64,000 nt of DNA from Inquilinus sp. KBS0705 (GTDB taxonomy: Bacteria > Bacteroidota > Bacteroidia > Sphingobacteriales > Sphingobacteriaceae). Made by a program: the position numbers and the translations under genes. The notes below the pieces were generated by a model. It was not told the origin of the DNA. It did not search any database and saw nothing but the letters and a program-made list of their open reading frames with translations. How positions within the stretch are numbered: position 1 is the first letter of the stretch; every line of letters begins with the position of its first letter. Where the stretch lies: positions 269,607 through 333,606 of the forward strand of contig VCCI02000004.1 in the NCBI GenBank assembly GCA_005938025.2, read 5' to 3'. Below are positions 34,544 through 42,248 of the stretch, piece after piece.

Positions 34544-36178
34544 TTGAAAAGAAAAGATTTCCTTTACCTAACCGGCATGGGCATCAGCGCTTCCATGCTC
34601 AGCAGGTTTACTGCTGCAGGATCGCCGGTTATGCACGGCACCGCCTTGCGCGATGTTGATGTAGCCATTAAAAAGCGCATGGCCGATGTTGCCCTTAACG
34701 CTGCACGCTCAAAAGGTGCCACCTATACTGATGCGCGCCTTGGCCGCTACCTAAACCAGTTTGTGGTAACACGCGATAAAAACATCGAGAACATTGTGGA
34801 TACCGAATCGTACGGGATGGGTATACGCGTTATTGCCAACGGCTGTTGGGGCTTTGCCGCTACCGACAAGCTGGATAACGACAGCATTGCACGCGCTGCC
34901 GAAACCGCCGTTGCCATAGCTAAAGAAAACGCCCGCCTGCAACTGGAGCCTGTACAACTGGCCCCGCAAAAAGGTTATGGCGAAGTAAGCTGGAAAACCC
35001 CCATCGAAAAGAATGCCTTTGAGGTGCCGATGAAGGACAAAACCGACCTGCTGCTGTCTGTTAACGATGCTGCCTTTAAAAACGGCGCCAACTATGTTAA
35101 CTCGGTGCTGTTTTTGGTGAACGAGCAAAAATACTTTGCCTCAACCGATGGCTCGTACATCGATCAGGATATTCATCGCATTTGGCCGGTATTCGGCGTT
35201 ACCAAAATAGACGAGAAAAGCGGCAAGTTTGAAACCCGCAGCTCGTTAAGCGCGCCGCGCGGCATGGGCTACGAATACCTGATGCCCCGCGAAAGTGATA
35301 AAATTAAAAGCCAGACCACCCTTTACCGCGACCGGTACGATATGCTGGAAGATGCCGGTGCAGCCGCTTTGCAGGCCGCCGAAAAACTAAAAGCAAAAAG
35401 CGTTGAACCTGGCAAATACGACCTGGTGCTCGACCCAAGCCACTTGTGGTTAACCATTCACGAATCGGTAGGCCACCCATCAGAACTTGACCGCGTGCTG
35501 GGTTACGAGGCTAACTTTGCCGGCACCAGTTTTTTAACGCTGGATAAGTGGAAATCGGGCAATTTTAAATTTGGCAGCAGCCACGTAAATATTGTAGCCG
35601 ATAAGCTGCAACCAGGCTCGCTTGGGGCAGTAGGTTACGATGACGAAGGCGTAGGTACCAAACAATGGGATATTATTAAAGAGGGTGTACTGGTTAACTA
35701 CCAGGCCATCCGCGATCAGGCGCATATTATCGGCCTTAAAGAGTCGCAGGGCTGCTGCTACTCGCAAAGCTGGCAGGATGTCCAGTTTCAGCGCATGCCA
35801 AACATATCGCTGCAACCGGGTAAAGAAACCATGAGCCCTGCTGATATGATTAAAAATGTAGAAAAAGGCATTTACATTATAGGCGATAGCTCTTTCTCGA
35901 TCGATCAGCAACGCTACAACTTCCAGTTTAGCGGACAAATGTATTACGAGATAAAGAATGGTAAAATAGTGGGCATGCTAAATGATGTAGCTTACCAGGC
36001 CAATACCCAGGAATTCTGGAACTCGTGCACGGCCGTTTGCGATAAAAATGATTACCGCCTGGGCGGATCGTTCTTTGACGGCAAGGGCCAGCCAATGCAG
36101 GCAAGCGCGGTATCGCATGGTTCATCAACAGCCCGTTTTAACGGGGTTAACGTAATTAACACAGCAAGAAAAATTTAA
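34544..36178 (+). CDS. TldD-like metalloprotease (copy 2)
   Basis: 544 aa from a TTG start. It closely resembles the gene at 23978-25615, and by eye well over four fifths of the C-terminal half is identical. The catalytic HESVGHPSELDRVLG (HExxxH) is intact. The N-terminus KRKDFLYLTGMGISASM keeps the hydrophobic part of the Tat-type signal but has KRK instead of RRR. Export through Tat is therefore less certain than for copy 1. It is translated just before the TldE-like copy 2 (4-base gap). The two pairs are arranged as divergent arms around the MoxR operon. Confidence 0.88.
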   Translation: MKRKDFLYLTGMGISASMLSRFTAAGSPVMHGTALRDVDVAIKKRMADVALNAARSKGATYTDARLGRYLNQFVVTRDKNIENIVDTESYGMGIRVIANGCWGFAATDKLDNDSIARAAETAVAIAKENARLQLEPVQLAPQKGYGEVSWKTPIEKNAFEVPMKDKTDLLLSVNDAAFKNGANYVNSVLFLVNEQKYFASTDGSYIDQDIHRIWPVFGVTKIDEKSGKFETRSSLSAPRGMGYEYLMPRESDKIKSQTTLYRDRYDMLEDAGAAALQAAEKLKAKSVEPGKYDLVLDPSHLWLTIHESVGHPSELDRVLGYEANFAGTSFLTLDKWKSGNFKFGSSHVNIVADKLQPGSLGAVGYDDEGVGTKQWDIIKEGVLVNYQAIRDQAHIIGLKESQGCCYSQSWQDVQFQRMPNISLQPGKETMSPADMIKNVEKGIYIIGDSSFSIDQQRYNFQFSGQMYYEIKNGKIVGMLNDVAYQANTQEFWNSCTAVCDKNDYRLGGSFFDGKGQPMQASAVSHGSSTARFNGVNVINTARKI

Positions 36179-36182
36179 AGAT

Positions 36183-37520
36183 ATGGCTATTTTAACTGAA
36201 GATGAATGCCGCGCAATAATGAAAAAAGCGCTCAGCTATTCAAAAGCCGACGAGTGTGAAATAAACCTTAGCGGGTCCGACTCGGCCAATATACGTTATG
36301 CACGCAATGCCGTATCAACCAGTGGTGCTATAAGCAGTACCAGCATGGCCATTTCATCGGCATTTGGCAAAAAGCTGGGCATTGTTACGCTTAACGATTA
36401 TACCGACGAAGCAATTTCAAGCGCGGTAAAGCGCTCGGAAGAATTAGCTAAACTGGCACCTGAAAACCCGGAATACATGCCATTTTTAGGCCCGCAAACC
36501 TATAGCGCGCCAACCAAAACATTTGTATCCGAAACGGCTGCCTTAACACCGGCGCAACGCACCAGCATGGTTGAGCAAAGCCTTAACGTATCAAAAGAAA
36601 ATAAGCTTACCGCTGCCGGCTTTTTACAAAACAGCTCGGGCTTTAGCGCCTTAATGAACTGTAAGGGGTTATTTGCCTATAATACCTCTACTGATATTAA
36701 TTTTTCGGCAACACTACGCACGGCCGATAGCCAGGGATCGGGCTATGTTACCAAAGATTATAATGATGTAAGCAAGTTAGATACCCTTGCGTTAACCAAA
36801 ATAGCAGCCAAAAAGTCTGCAGGGTCTACCAATGCCAAAGCATTGGAGCCGGGTAAGTATACCGTTATACTGGAACCAGCGGCGGGTATTGTATTGTTAG
36901 AACAATTATACGGCAGTCTTGACGCACGCAGCGCCGACGAGGGTCGCAGCTTTTTAAGCAAACCCGGCGGTAAAACCCGCCTGGGCGAAAAAATGGTTGA
37001 TGAAAGAATAAACATCTATTCAGACCCATCGCACCCGGAGTTGCCAACCAGCGTTTGGAGCGGCGATGGCCAGCCACAGGTAAAAAGGAGCTGGATAGAA
37101 AAAGGTGTGGTGAAGAATTTAAACTACTCGCGTTTTTGGGCTCAAAAGAAGGGCGTACAGCCAATTCCATACCCGAGCGGTATAATTATGGATGGCGGCA
37201 CACAAAGCCTGGAGGAACTGATAAAAGGCACCGAAAAAGGCATATTAGTTACCCGCCTGTGGTACATACGACCGGTTGACCCGCAAACTCTACTATTTAC
37301 CGGCCTAACCCGCGATGGTACTTTTTATATTGAGAACGGGCAGATCAAATTCCCGATAAAAAACTTTAGGTTTAACGAGAGCCCTGTAATCATGCTAAAC
37401 AACCTGGATGCTTTAGGTAAGACCGAGCGCACAGTGAGCGGCGAAAGCGGCCAAAGTGCCTTAATACCGCCTATGCGTATCAGGGACTTTACCTTTAGCT
37501 CGTTATCTGACGCGATATAA
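36183..37520 (+). CDS. TldE/PmbA-like protease subunit (copy 2)
   Basis: 445 aa. It matches the copy at 22642-23973 in length and motif order, starting with CRAIMKKALSYSKADECEINL and ending with RIRDFTFSSLSDAI. It has no HExxxH, as expected for TldE. The N-terminal third is the more divergent part, which may reflect different substrates. It starts 4 bases after TldD copy 2. It ends just before a perfect 22-bp hairpin shared with the convergent RDD gene. Confidence 0.88.
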   Translation: MAILTEDECRAIMKKALSYSKADECEINLSGSDSANIRYARNAVSTSGAISSTSMAISSAFGKKLGIVTLNDYTDEAISSAVKRSEELAKLAPENPEYMPFLGPQTYSAPTKTFVSETAALTPAQRTSMVEQSLNVSKENKLTAAGFLQNSSGFSALMNCKGLFAYNTSTDINFSATLRTADSQGSGYVTKDYNDVSKLDTLALTKIAAKKSAGSTNAKALEPGKYTVILEPAAGIVLLEQLYGSLDARSADEGRSFLSKPGGKTRLGEKMVDERINIYSDPSHPELPTSVWSGDGQPQVKRSWIEKGVVKNLNYSRFWAQKKGVQPIPYPSGIIMDGGTQSLEELIKGTEKGILVTRLWYIRPVDPQTLLFTGLTRDGTFYIENGQIKFPIKNFRFNESPVIMLNNLDALGKTERTVSGESGQSALIPPMRIRDFTFSSLSDAI

Positions 37521-37530
37521 TCAGTTAACG

Positions 37531-37584
37531 GTTTGCAGCAGGCGGTTTGCAAATACTGCTTATTGCAAACCGCCTGCTGCAAAC
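37531..37584. terminator. Perfect 22-bp hairpin between convergent genes
   Basis: The arms 37531-37552 and 37563-37584 are exact reverse complements with a 10-nt loop. GTTTGCA occurs twice in each arm, so the hairpin is itself built from a repeated word. It touches the stop of the minus-strand gene ending at 37585. It has no long T-run, yet probably stops or stabilises both transcripts. Confidence 0.65.
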
Positions 37585-38229
37585 TTAATATCCGTCCAGC
37601 CTATCTTTAATTACCACAGTGTTGGCCATCATATCGTGCAGGCATTGTTGCTTTTTGGTGAAAAAGGCCATTAAATAACCTATAAAAAGCGGTAGTAGCG
37701 ATAGCAGTTTGGCTACATTGCGGCCAAGCGCATTACCCCAGGTTATCCTTTCGGCATATATATCGCATACTTTTATTTTAAGCAATTGCTTGCCATAAGT
37801 ACCTTGCTGCGGGCCGCTTTCCATTACTACGTTGTAAATGAGCCGGGCTATGGGTATCAACACCAATATACTTGCACTGATGATGAGCCGTATTGTTTTA
37901 TCCTCAATAACATATACGGCTGTAAACCCAACAATTATAAACCCTGCCGATACTATCAGCCAATCTATAACGGTTGCCAGCAGGCGCTGGTCAAAACTGC
38001 CAAAATATTGCAGTGGCTGGGGCTGCTTTCTAAAGCCAAAAAGTTGCCGTAGTTCGGCAACTTCATGGGCTTCTTTATAATCGTCCATTTCGGGGGTCTT
38101 AACAAAATCCCCTGGTTTTATCTTTCTTTCTTTTAACTCAGCAATAGTAAACGGGCCTTCAGGCTTGCCGTTTATTACCAGTATGTATTGGCTATTGGGT
38201 TGGGTTATACTATTACCGGAAGGTTGCAT
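37585..38229 (-). CDS. GYF_2-RDD membrane protein (copy 2)
   Basis: 214 aa from ATG 38229; a longer frame begins only at a TTG. The GYF_2 domain (QYILVINGKPEGPFTIAEL) is followed by an RDD domain with three membrane segments (RLLATVIDWLIVSAGFIIVG, IRLIISASILVLIPIARL, VAKLLSLLPLFIGYLMAFF). The RDD Arg and Asp are present (RLLATVIDW). It has the same build as 33860-34489, and the pair encloses TldD/TldE copy 2. The charged loop GTYGKQLLKIKVCD is typical of RDD. Function unknown; it may be a membrane partner of the protease pair. Confidence 0.85.
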   Translation of the reverse strand: MQPSGNSITQPNSQYILVINGKPEGPFTIAELKERKIKPGDFVKTPEMDDYKEAHEVAELRQLFGFRKQPQPLQYFGSFDQRLLATVIDWLIVSAGFIIVGFTAVYVIEDKTIRLIISASILVLIPIARLIYNVVMESGPQQGTYGKQLLKIKVCDIYAERITWGNALGRNVAKLLSLLPLFIGYLMAFFTKKQQCLHDMMANTVVIKDRLDGY

Positions 38230-38272
38230 AATTATCAAAGCTAAACATTACGCTAAACCTTCCGGCTAAAAA

Positions 38273-39247
38273 TTAATATTTCTGTACTTTAAAGTCAGAC
38301 AAGCCGCCCTTCATGTGAATTTCGATCTTGTTTTTTGCGGCATCAAAACCAGGGGTTTGGTAGCTGTTATCATCCTTTTTATCAAAACCATCAAAAGTAC
38401 TTGATGATAAACCCGAATCGGAAGTGATACGGCACGCTGCATTAGCAGGCACCTTTATTAACACTTCAGATACGCCTGTTTTAACTTCAACAACGGTTGA
38501 TGCTATTGGCTGCCCTAATTTAACATGGAAGGATGCAGCACCACCATTGATGGTCAAATTTCTGATCTTATACGGCGACAGGTCAAAATCTAACTCTGTA
38601 GCGCCGGCATCAATGTTTACTTCCCACTCCGGCCTGGTATTTAGTTTTATATTGGCTGTATTGCCTTTTTTGTCACCAAAATCAAAATGGCCGCCGTTGT
38701 TCTTTTTCATGCGCAGGTTTAAAACCGGGGTTGTTCCGTCCATAGTTTTAGTATACTCATATTTGTTATAAAACTCCTTGGTGGTAGCATCAAACAAATT
38801 GCTTGTGGTATCCTGCAATTTATACACGGTACCGCCGCCGCTTACATTTAGCTTTGCAAAAGTAACCGCCGCATTAAAGGGCTCGGTAAAGGTGCTGTTG
38901 CCTTCTATTTTAACAATACCGCTGCCGCGTTGGGTAGTATCGCTGTCATCATCGTCGTCGTCATCGTTGTAATGAAAGTTGTAGTTGTCCCACGAGGACC
39001 AGTGGTTTTCTGTACGGGCAAATATCAACACGCCAAAACACAATACTACAACGCTTATTTTTACTATGGTTGCCCATACGGCTTTGTTATTGGCCAATAC
39101 CAGGTTTACACCACCCATTATTAAAAACACCGGCCATAGATGCCATAGGTTGCTCCAGTGAAAATCAATCACGTTGTAATTATCTAATAAAAACAAGGTG
39201 CCTATTCCAACCAGGATAAGGCCTGGTACAATTTTTTCGTTTTTCAT
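38273..39247 (-). CDS. LiaF-like membrane protein with acidic run
   Basis: 324 aa. Four predicted membrane segments at the N-terminus (LILVGIGTLFLLDNYNVIDF to IVKISVVVLCFGVLIFA, about 1-80) match the LiaI-LiaF-like module. A run of seven Asp (NDDDDDDDSD) follows near residue 95. The remainder is a beta-helix-like 'toast rack' domain found in LiaF C-terminal families (VNIDAGATELDFDLSPY, LTINGGAASFHVKLG). It lies 2 bases after the PspC-domain gene. The pair resembles envelope-stress modules. The function is inferred from family. Confidence 0.8.
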   Translation of the reverse strand: MKNEKIVPGLILVGIGTLFLLDNYNVIDFHWSNLWHLWPVFLIMGGVNLVLANNKAVWATIVKISVVVLCFGVLIFARTENHWSSWDNYNFHYNDDDDDDDSDTTQRGSGIVKIEGNSTFTEPFNAAVTFAKLNVSGGGTVYKLQDTTSNLFDATTKEFYNKYEYTKTMDGTTPVLNLRMKKNNGGHFDFGDKKGNTANIKLNTRPEWEVNIDAGATELDFDLSPYKIRNLTINGGAASFHVKLGQPIASTVVEVKTGVSEVLIKVPANAACRITSDSGLSSSTFDGFDKKDDNSYQTPGFDAAKNKIEIHMKGGLSDFKVQKY

Positions 39248-39249
39248 GA

Positions 39250-39849
39250 CTATATAGTTGTAGGGTTATCGTTATTGTGCTCTTGTGTTTTATCTGCTTT
39301 CAGGCTATCGTCTACAGGTTCGGTTGTAGTGGTTGCTTTCCAGTCTTGTTCTTTCCATGGCTCTTTCTTTTGGCCGGTAAAAATAAGCGTTGCACCTACT
39401 GCAACTAATACTACAGGCCACAGTTTATCAAAATCCAGGTCGGGCAAAAAGTCGAACTGATCAAGCAGGAATATTGATCCTAATACGATAAGTACCACGC
39501 CGAAAACAATACCTGCACTTGATGATGATTTTTTTGGCGCAGTATACATAAATGGCTGGCCGGGTGCGTTTGGTGGCGGGATGGTATAATCTACACCGGG
39601 GGTATAACCAGGGGTATTAAAGTTTGGATTAAAACCGGGTTTGTTAAAGCCATTGCCCAGCAAAGTACTACGTTTTGGTAATACTATCCATAAAACTATA
39701 TAAGGTACAAAGCCAACACCTTTAAGTATCATTGATAGTAAAAAAATTACCCGTACAATTGATACATCAATGCCAAAGTAATCGGCTAATCCTGCGCAAA
39801 CGCCACCAATCATTTTGCGGTGTTCGTCTCTGTAAAGTTTCTTTTCCAT
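39250..39849 (-). CDS. PspC-domain membrane protein
   Basis: 199 aa. The PspC domain, KKLYRDEHRKMIGGVCAGLA then DYFGIDVSIVRVIF, occupies residues 2-65 with one or two helices (MILKGVGFVPYIVLWIVLP). A Pro/Asn-rich linker follows (NKPGFNPNFNTPGYTPG), then a LiaI-like pair of helices (GIVFGVVLIVLGSIFLLDQF, LWPVVLVAVGATLIFTG). The PspC-LiaF combination suggests membrane-stress sensing. It starts an operon with the LiaF-like gene 2 bases downstream. No PspA or LiaRS gene is nearby. Confidence 0.88.
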   Translation of the reverse strand: MEKKLYRDEHRKMIGGVCAGLADYFGIDVSIVRVIFLLSMILKGVGFVPYIVLWIVLPKRSTLLGNGFNKPGFNPNFNTPGYTPGVDYTIPPPNAPGQPFMYTAPKKSSSSAGIVFGVVLIVLGSIFLLDQFDFLPDLDFDKLWPVVLVAVGATLIFTGQKKEPWKEQDWKATTTTEPVDDSLKADKTQEHNNDNPTTI

Positions 39850-39874
39850 TTTAGTATAGTTTAAATGTGTTTTT

Positions 39875-40579
39875 TTATACTTGGCCCGGTGCAGGTTTAA
39901 TAATCATTTCGTCAACATTGGCACCGGCGCTCATATTATAAATGTTTACAATTGCCGATGCGATATCTTCGGGGAGCACCATTGTGTTTTTATCAACCTC
40001 AATGCCCTTCCACGAATCTGTTAATGTTGACCCCGGGATTATTGCTGTTACCTTAACATTGTGTCCCTGCATCTCGAGCCTCATTACCTTATTAAGACCT
40101 AAAAGTGCATATTTAGTTACACTATACATACCTGCCTCGGGTATAGGGTTTATAGCCGCAACAGAGCATATATTGAATATATGCCCTTCACCGACAGAAA
40201 CCATACTTTTACCGAAGAAACGGTACAGTTCGTAGGCCGGCATAAGGTTAGTATCTATCTGTTTTTGGAAAGAATCTTCGCTATCGTTAAGTATAGAAAC
40301 ATGCTTGTACATACCCACATTATTCACAATAATACCGACGAAACCCAGCTTTTTCTCGGTGAATTCGGCAAAATTTATTACTTCGTCGCGCTTACTACAG
40401 TCGGCAATGGTGGCAGCAACCTCAATTTTGGGGTTAATGGCGCGCAGCTCTTGCTCAAATTCAAATAATTCTTTCTCATTGCGCGAACAAATTGCCAGGT
40501 TTATTCCTTGTTTAGCAAAAGCGATTGAAACAGCACGGCCAATGCCTTTGGTGGCGCCGGTAATAAGGGCGTTTTTCAT
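39875..40579 (-). CDS. SDR-family oxidoreductase
   Basis: 234 aa. The nucleotide motif is LITGATKGIGRAVSIAFAKQ at residues 5-24 (TGxxxGIG). NNVGMYKH near residue 90 is the NNAG-type motif. The catalytic pattern is S-x12-YSVTK, with Ser in ICSVAAINP and YSVTKYALLGL (YxxxK) near 152. It reduces or oxidises a carbonyl or hydroxyl with NADP(H), most likely NADPH, since the Gly-rich motif is followed by the basic CSRNEKE loop. The substrate is unknown; 3-ketoacyl-ACP reductase is one option. It stands alone and is divergent from the second MlaE gene. Confidence 0.87.
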   Translation of the reverse strand: MKNALITGATKGIGRAVSIAFAKQGINLAICSRNEKELFEFEQELRAINPKIEVAATIADCSKRDEVINFAEFTEKKLGFVGIIVNNVGMYKHVSILNDSEDSFQKQIDTNLMPAYELYRFFGKSMVSVGEGHIFNICSVAAINPIPEAGMYSVTKYALLGLNKVMRLEMQGHNVKVTAIIPGSTLTDSWKGIEVDKNTMVLPEDIASAIVNIYNMSAGANVDEMIIKPAPGQV

Positions 40580-40669
40580 ATATTATGTTGTTATTAAAAG
40601 TAATTCAATTGTATCTGGCAGTAAAGCTTAAAATTAAAAATGTATTTTTAACCGAATTTAACACAAGTA

Positions 40670-41401
40670 ATGTTTGATAGCTTAGGAAAATATATACTCT
40701 TACTGCGTTTAAGTTTTAAAAAGCCCGAAAAATTCAGTGTTTACTGGGCCGAAGTAATGCGCGAAATGGTATCCGTTGGTATTGGCTCGTTGGGTATTAT
40801 CAGCATTATATCGTTATTTATTGGCGCGGCAACCACTATACAGGTAGCTTTTCAGTTATCAAGCCCATTGGTACCACGCAGTATTGCCGGCAGTATCTCG
40901 CGCGATTCAAACATCCTGGAATTTAGCCCCACCATATCGTCATTAGTATTAGCCGGCCGTATCGGCTCCAACTTTGCATCGCAAATTGGTACCATGCGTG
41001 TTACCGAGCAGATAGACGCGCTGGAAATAATGGGTGTTAATGCGCCGGGGTATCTGATATCGCCTAAGATAATAGCAAGTGTTACAATGGTGCCCATGCT
41101 GGTGGTTATATCTATCATGTTAGGCATCACAGGTGGTTATATTGCCTGCTTTGTAACCGGTGCTATATCACCTGCCGACTACATTATGGGTGTTAACGAT
41201 GGCTTTGACGGACTTACCGTACGTGTGGCCTTAGTTAAGGCTACAGTATTCGGCTTTATCATCGCTTCTATATGCTCTTACCAGGGCTTTTATACATCAG
41301 GCGGTGCATTAGAGGTTGGCCAGTCGGCTACTTCGGGTGTGGTTTTTAGCTGCGTATGGATATTATTTGCTGACCTTATGATCACCAGTTTAATGTTATG
41401 A
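40670..41401 (+). CDS. MlaE-family ABC transporter permease (second set)
   Basis: 243 aa. The MlaE core is intact: GAATTIQVAFQLSSPLVPRS near 50, the loop GRIGSNFASQIGTMRVTEQI near 105, then DALEIMGVNAPGYLISPKI, and four or more helices. It is closer to classical MlaE, with the AATTIQ motif, than the copy at 1357-2166. Its stop overlaps the start of the ATPase by 4 bases. No MCE-domain gene follows, so the partner MCE protein must be encoded elsewhere or shared with the set at 1357-3953. Confidence 0.9.
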   Translation: MFDSLGKYILLLRLSFKKPEKFSVYWAEVMREMVSVGIGSLGIISIISLFIGAATTIQVAFQLSSPLVPRSIAGSISRDSNILEFSPTISSLVLAGRIGSNFASQIGTMRVTEQIDALEIMGVNAPGYLISPKIIASVTMVPMLVVISIMLGITGGYIACFVTGAISPADYIMGVNDGFDGLTVRVALVKATVFGFIIASICSYQGFYTSGGALEVGQSATSGVVFSCVWILFADLMITSLML

Positions 41402-42150
41402 TCGAAGCTAAAGATATTTATAAAACCTTTGGTGATAATGATGTGTTAAAAGGCATCACTGCTACTTTCCAAACAGGTAAAAATAACTTGATAATTGGTG
41501 GCTCGGGCTCAGGTAAAACTACCTTGCTTAAATGCATTGTGGGCCTGCACGAACCAACCAAAGGAGAAGTGTTTTTTGAGAATGAGAACTTTACAAAAAT
41601 GGACTTTACCGAACGTGTGCCCATACGCACACAAATTGGTATGCTTTTTCAAAACTCGGCGCTATTCGATTCGATGACCGTAGAGGAAAATATCATGTTC
41701 CCGCTTAATCTTTTCACCCAGCAATCGCGAGCTGAAAAACTAGACCGCGCTAATTTTTGCCTGGAGAGGGTGAACCTTAAAGATAAAAACAAGCTTTACC
41801 CGGCCGAACTATCGGGTGGTATGAAAAAACGTGTAGGCATAGCCCGCGCTATATCCATGCAGCCAAAATACTTGTTTGTTGATGAACCCAACTCGGGCCT
41901 CGATCCAAAAACATCTATCCTGATAGATGAACTAATACATGAACTAACCACCGAGTATGAGATGACAACCGTTGTTGTTACCCACGATATGAATTCGGTA
42001 ATGGGTATAGGCGACCATATCATATTTTTACACCAGGGGCAAAAATGGTGGGAAGGCACTAATAAAGAAATTGCTAAAACCGATAACAAAGAGCTTAACG
42101 ACTTTGTATTTGCCAGCAAGTTTATGCAGGCAGCCAAGAGTAAACTTTAG
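41398..42150 (+). CDS. MlaF-family ABC transporter ATPase (second set)
   Basis: 250 aa. Walker A is GGSGSGKTTLLKC near residue 38, the signature is LSGGMKKRVGIARAI near 138, and Walker B is YLFVDEPNSGLDPK, with the switch VVTHDMN. The motif SGGMKKR fits classical MlaF. The start overlaps the permease stop by 4 bases. It should energise phospholipid transport between membranes; the missing MCE gene leaves its complex undefined. A word-repeat hairpin follows directly and contains a promoter-like box for the next gene. Confidence 0.9.
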   Translation: MIEAKDIYKTFGDNDVLKGITATFQTGKNNLIIGGSGSGKTTLLKCIVGLHEPTKGEVFFENENFTKMDFTERVPIRTQIGMLFQNSALFDSMTVEENIMFPLNLFTQQSRAEKLDRANFCLERVNLKDKNKLYPAELSGGMKKRVGIARAISMQPKYLFVDEPNSGLDPKTSILIDELIHELTTEYEMTTVVVTHDMNSVMGIGDHIIFLHQGQKWWEGTNKEIAKTDNKELNDFVFASKFMQAAKSKL

Positions 42151-42170
42151 TGATTAGTTGATTGGTGATT

Positions 42171-42223
42171 AGAGATTAGTAAAATCGTAATTCCTATATT
42201 TGTTGCCTTTATAACTAATCTCT
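42171..42223. repeat. Word-repeat hairpin holding a -7 promoter box
   Basis: AGAGATTAGT (42171-42180) is the exact reverse complement of 42214-42223. GATTAG words occur from 42152 on the left, and CTAATC / CTAACC words on the right. The loop contains TATATTTG at 42195-42202, a perfect TAnnTTTG box about 47 bases before the methyltransferase start at 42249. No good -33 element was found. Confidence 0.45.
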
Positions 42224-42248
42224 TATTGCTAACCTCTTACCTCCACCC

